A stretch of 64,000 bases of DNA. Source: Rhodanobacter sp. LX-99. GTDB taxonomy: Bacteria; Pseudomonadota; Gammaproteobacteria; Xanthomonadales; Rhodanobacteraceae. Every line of letters begins with the position of its first letter. Within the stretch, counting starts at the first letter, position 1. Shown piece after piece: positions 61,077 through 64,000 of the stretch. The translations under genes were made by a program, and so were the position numbers. The notes under the pieces are model-generated. The model was given only the letters and a program-made list of their open reading frames with translations. It ran no database searches and was not told the origin of the DNA. The DNA is taken from assembly GCF_018599185.1 (NCBI RefSeq), contig NZ_JAHFVL010000001.1, forward strand, positions 496,001 through 560,000, in the 5' to 3' direction.

Positions 61077-64000
61077 ATGCCGAGTTTCTTCATCGACCGC
61101 CCGATCTTCGCCTGGGTGGTCGCCATCCTGATTTCCCTGGGTGGCGTCCTGGCGATTCTCAACCTGGGCGTGGAATCGTACCCGTCGATCGCGCCGCCGC
61201 AGGTCGTGGTCAACGCCACCTATCCCGGCGCCAGCGCCGACACCACCGAGAAAACGGTCACCCAGGTGATCGAGCAGCAGCTCACCGGCATCGACCACCT
61301 GCTGTACTTCAGCTCGTCGTCCAGCGCCAGCGGCCGCGCCAGCATCACGCTGACGTTCGAGAGCGGCACCGACCCGGACATCGCCCAGGTGCAGGTGCAG
61401 AACAAGGTGGCGCTGGCCACGCCGCGCCTGCCGTCCGAAGTGACCCAGCAGGGCGTGGTGGTGGCCAAGGCCAACGCCGGCTTCCTGATGGTGGTGGCGC
61501 TGCAGTCGGACAACCCGAGCATCGATCGCAACCGCCTCAACGACATCGTCGGTTCGCGCGTGCTCGACCAGATCTCGCGCGTTCCCGGCGTCGGCAGCAC
61601 CCAGCAGTTCGGCTCGGAATACGCCATGCGCATCTGGCTGAACCCCGACAAGCTGCAGGGCTACGGCCTGTCGGCCTCGCAGGTGCTGGCCGCGATCAAG
61701 TCGCAGAACGTGCAGTTCGCCGCCGGCTCGATCGGTTCCGACCCGGCGCTGCCCGGCCAGGGCTTCACCGCCACCGTATCGACCGAAGGCCGCTTCACCA
61801 CGCCCGAGCAGTTCGCCGGCATCATCCTGCGCGCGAACCCCGACGGCACCACCGTCACCCTCGGTGACGTGGCCAGGATCAGCTTCGGCCCAGGCAGCTA
61901 CGGCTTCGACACCACCTGGAACGGCAAGCCGATCGGCGCCTTCGCGATCCAGCTGCTGCCCGGCGCCAACGCGCTGAACGTGGCGACCGCCGTGCGCGGC
62001 AAGATGGACGAGATCGCACCCAGCTTCCCGCAGGGCGTGAGCTGGTTCAGCCCGTACGACAGCACCACGTTCGTGAACATCTCGATCAACGAGGTGGTGC
62101 ACACCCTGGTCGAGGCGATCATCCTGGTGTTCCTGGTGATGCTGCTGTTCCTGCAGAACATCCGCGCCACCATCATTCCCACCCTGGTCATCCCGGTGGC
62201 CCTGCTGGGCACCTTCCTCGGCATGCTGCCGCTGGGCTTCACCATCAACCAGCTGACCCTGTTCGGCATGGTGCTGGCGATCGGCATCGTGGTCGACGAC
62301 GCGATCGTGGTGATCGAGAACGTCGAGCGCATCATGACCGAGGAGGGGCTGTCGCCGAAGGATGCCACGCGCAAGGCGATGGGCCAGATCACCGGCGCGA
62401 TCGTGGCGATCACCGTGGTGCTGGCGGCGGTGTTCATCCCCTCGGCGCTGCAGCCGGGCGCCTCGGGCATCATCTACAAGCAGTTCGCGCTGACCATCGC
62501 GGTGTCGATGGGGTTCTCCGCGCTGCTCGCGCTGTCGTTCACGCCGGCGTTGTGCGCCAGCTTCCTGCAGCCGGAGCACCACAAGAAGAAGAACTTCGTG
62601 TTCCGCAAGTTCAACGAGTTCTTCACCTGGACCACGCACACCTATACCGGCCACATCGGCGGTGCGGTGCGCCATGCGCCGCGCTGGATGCTGGCCTTCG
62701 TGTTGATCGCGGTACTCGGCGGCTTCCTGTACACCCGCCTGCCCGGCAGCTTCCTGCCGGAAGAGGACCAGGGCTACGCCCTGTCCGTGATCCAGCTGCC
62801 GCCAGGCGCCAGCAAGCAGCGCACCAGCGAGGTGATGGCGCAGATGCGCGCCATCCTCGACAAGGACTCCGCCGTGGAAGGCGTGCTCCAAGTGACCGGC
62901 TTCAGCTTCATCGGCTCCGGCGAGAACGCCGGCATGGCCTTCATCAAGCTCAAGGACTGGGACAAGCGCGACGTCACCGCCGCCGAGTTCATCCAGCGCG
63001 CGAACATGGAGCTGCACGGCATCCGCGACGCGCGCATCTTCGTGGCGAATATTCCCACGGTGCAGGGCCTGGGCCAGTTCGGCGGCTTCGACATGTACCT
63101 GCAGGATCGCAGCGGCGCCGGGCGCGAAGCGCTCACCCAGGCGCGCAACACGCTGCTGGGCAAGGCCGCCCAGAACAGCGGGCTGACCGGCGTGCGCCCC
63201 AACGCGCTGGAGGATTCCCCGCAGCTGCACCTGGACGTGGACCGCGTACAGGCGCAGTCGATGGGCCTGTCGGTGGGCGACATCTACAACGCGATCGGCC
63301 TGATGCTGGCGCCGGTGTACGTGAACGACTTCACCTACGGCGGCCGCGTGAAGCGCGTGATCATGCAGGCCGACGCGTCCTACCGCATGAGCCCGGACGC
63401 GCTGCAGCACTTCTTCACTCCCAGCACGCAGGCCACCGCCGCCGGCACGCCGTCGATGATTCCGCTGTCCAACGTGGTGCACGCGAAGTGGGAGGTGGGC
63501 TCGCCCTCGCTGACCCGCTACAACGGCTACGCGGCGGTGGAGATCGTCGGCTCGCCGGCACTGGGGCATGCTTCGGGCGAGGCGATGAGCGAGATGGAGA
63601 AGCTCGTCACCAACGACCTGCCCAAGGGCTTCGGCTTCGACTGGACCGGCCAGTCGTACCAGGAAATCCTTTCCGGCAACGCCGCCACGCTGCTGATGGT
63701 GCTGTCGATCGTGATCGTGTTCCTGGCGCTGGCCGCGCTGTACGAAAGCTGGTCGATCCCGGTCTCGGTGCTGCTGGTGGTGCCGCTGGGCATGCTCGGC
63801 GCAGTGGTGTTCACCCTGCTGCGCGGCCTGCCCGACGACATCTACTTCAAGATCGGCCTGATCACGGTGATCGGCCTGGCGGCGAAGAACGCGATCCTGA
63901 TCGTGGAGTTCGCGGTGGAGCAGCAGGCACACGGACAGACGCTGCGCGCAGGCGTGATCGAAGCGGCGCGACTGCGACTGCGGCCGATCCTGATGACCTC
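61077..64000 (+). CDS. AcrB/MexB-type RND multidrug efflux pump (3' end outside window)
   Basis: The first 974 or so codons of an HAE-1 pump; the usual length is about 1040-1050. The ATG at 61077 has AAGGGAG upstream. The N-terminus MPSFFIDRPIFAWVVAILI is typical. Helix IV has GIVVDDAIVVIENVER with the twin Asp of the proton relay, and helix X GLAAKNAILIVEFAVEQ with the essential Lys. This DD/K set marks drug-type rather than heavy-metal RND pumps. Two periplasmic loops are full length. It forms a trimer that extrudes hydrophobic drugs and solvents through the adaptor and a TolC channel. The frame is open at the window edge. Confidence 0.96.
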   Translation, partial: MPSFFIDRPIFAWVVAILISLGGVLAILNLGVESYPSIAPPQVVVNATYPGASADTTEKTVTQVIEQQLTGIDHLLYFSSSSSASGRASITLTFESGTDPDIAQVQVQNKVALATPRLPSEVTQQGVVVAKANAGFLMVVALQSDNPSIDRNRLNDIVGSRVLDQISRVPGVGSTQQFGSEYAMRIWLNPDKLQGYGLSASQVLAAIKSQNVQFAAGSIGSDPALPGQGFTATVSTEGRFTTPEQFAGIILRANPDGTTVTLGDVARISFGPGSYGFDTTWNGKPIGAFAIQLLPGANALNVATAVRGKMDEIAPSFPQGVSWFSPYDSTTFVNISINEVVHTLVEAIILVFLVMLLFLQNIRATIIPTLVIPVALLGTFLGMLPLGFTINQLTLFGMVLAIGIVVDDAIVVIENVERIMTEEGLSPKDATRKAMGQITGAIVAITVVLAAVFIPSALQPGASGIIYKQFALTIAVSMGFSALLALSFTPALCASFLQPEHHKKKNFVFRKFNEFFTWTTHTYTGHIGGAVRHAPRWMLAFVLIAVLGGFLYTRLPGSFLPEEDQGYALSVIQLPPGASKQRTSEVMAQMRAILDKDSAVEGVLQVTGFSFIGSGENAGMAFIKLKDWDKRDVTAAEFIQRANMELHGIRDARIFVANIPTVQGLGQFGGFDMYLQDRSGAGREALTQARNTLLGKAAQNSGLTGVRPNALEDSPQLHLDVDRVQAQSMGLSVGDIYNAIGLMLAPVYVNDFTYGGRVKRVIMQADASYRMSPDALQHFFTPSTQATAAGTPSMIPLSNVVHAKWEVGSPSLTRYNGYAAVEIVGSPALGHASGEAMSEMEKLVTNDLPKGFGFDWTGQSYQEILSGNAATLLMVLSIVIVFLALAALYESWSIPVSVLLVVPLGMLGAVVFTLLRGLPDDIYFKIGLITVIGLAAKNAILIVEFAVEQQAHGQTLRAGVIEAARLRLRPILMT

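Noticed and set aside
60009..63932. A 1307-codon minus-strand frame over the efflux operon
   Set aside because: It lies antisense to clear adaptor and pump genes and has no domain of its own.

Overview
This is a 64 kb stretch of high-GC chromosome. It is gene-dense on both strands and carries no rRNA, tRNA or CRISPR array that I can see. Gene content (a CopL-like/CopA/CopB copper cluster, the very large NAD-glutamate dehydrogenase, RlmJ, a DUF2058 protein, Slp, Mfd) and an inserted CGTCAT...ATGACG palindromic repeat typical of xanthomonad genomes point to a gammaproteobacterium of the Xanthomonadales/Lysobacterales. My best guess is a Rhodanobacteraceae member such as Rhodanobacter or Dyella. 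That placement is an inference from recognised families, not from an alignment.

Layout. 1-10.4 kb is ordinary chromosome: the end of an M23 peptidase, a short UvrA paralogue with a VOC protein and an AraC-type regulator, a secreted cyclophilin, a PmtA-like methyltransferase, AsmA, an EamA permease, a SAM methyltransferase and a membrane-domain-only CDF protein. 10.4-30.0 kb is a metal-resistance island, nearly all on the minus strand. It holds a merR-merT-merP-GDCCVxC-(CzcI-like)-czcCBA run behind a textbook mer promoter but with no merA. Behind it lies a copper/silver run: Met-rich protein, copL-like, copA, copB, a cytochrome c fused to a SnoaL-like domain, a DUF411 protein, a His/Cys-containing protein, cusC, cusB, cusA, cusF. 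Residues that set substrate class in the two HME-RND pumps fall at the same numbers as in the reference CzcA and CusA, supporting Zn/Co/Cd export for one and Cu/Ag export for the other.

30-40 kb returns to housekeeping and accessory genes: rlmJ, slp, two VOC proteins, AraC, CDF, DUF2058, YjbR, GNAT and mfd. The mfd gene carries an in-frame 106-bp palindromic intergenic-type repeat, and just downstream is a decayed membrane-protein remnant. 40-53 kb holds a 7TMR-DISM diguanylate cyclase, a five-gene run (glutaryl-CoA dehydrogenase, GNAT, nucleotidyltransferase-like, GST, fused alpha/beta E1 ketoacid dehydrogenase), an EamA permease, a hydrolase/ABM pair, and a WYL regulator divergent from a NIPSNAP/LysE pair. 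52.4-64 kb holds a 5'-nucleotidase, NAD kinase, a 1641-residue NAD-glutamate dehydrogenase with a clear terminator, and an AcrAB-type multidrug efflux operon with a possible 27-codon leader ORF; its pump gene runs off the end of the window.

How the genes work together. The island combines periplasmic binding and oxidation of copper (CopA, CopB, CusF and Met/His-rich small proteins), three-component export across both membranes (CusCBA, CzcCBA) and cytoplasmic mercuric-ion handling (MerT/MerP/MerR). Many gene pairs overlap by ATGA, which indicates translational coupling within the operons. The strongest unusual observations are the mer promoter apparently feeding an RND pump operon without mercuric reductase, the repeat inserted in frame in mfd, the cytochrome c-SnoaL fusion, the read-through tail of MerR over cusF, and the small leader ORF before the efflux adaptor.
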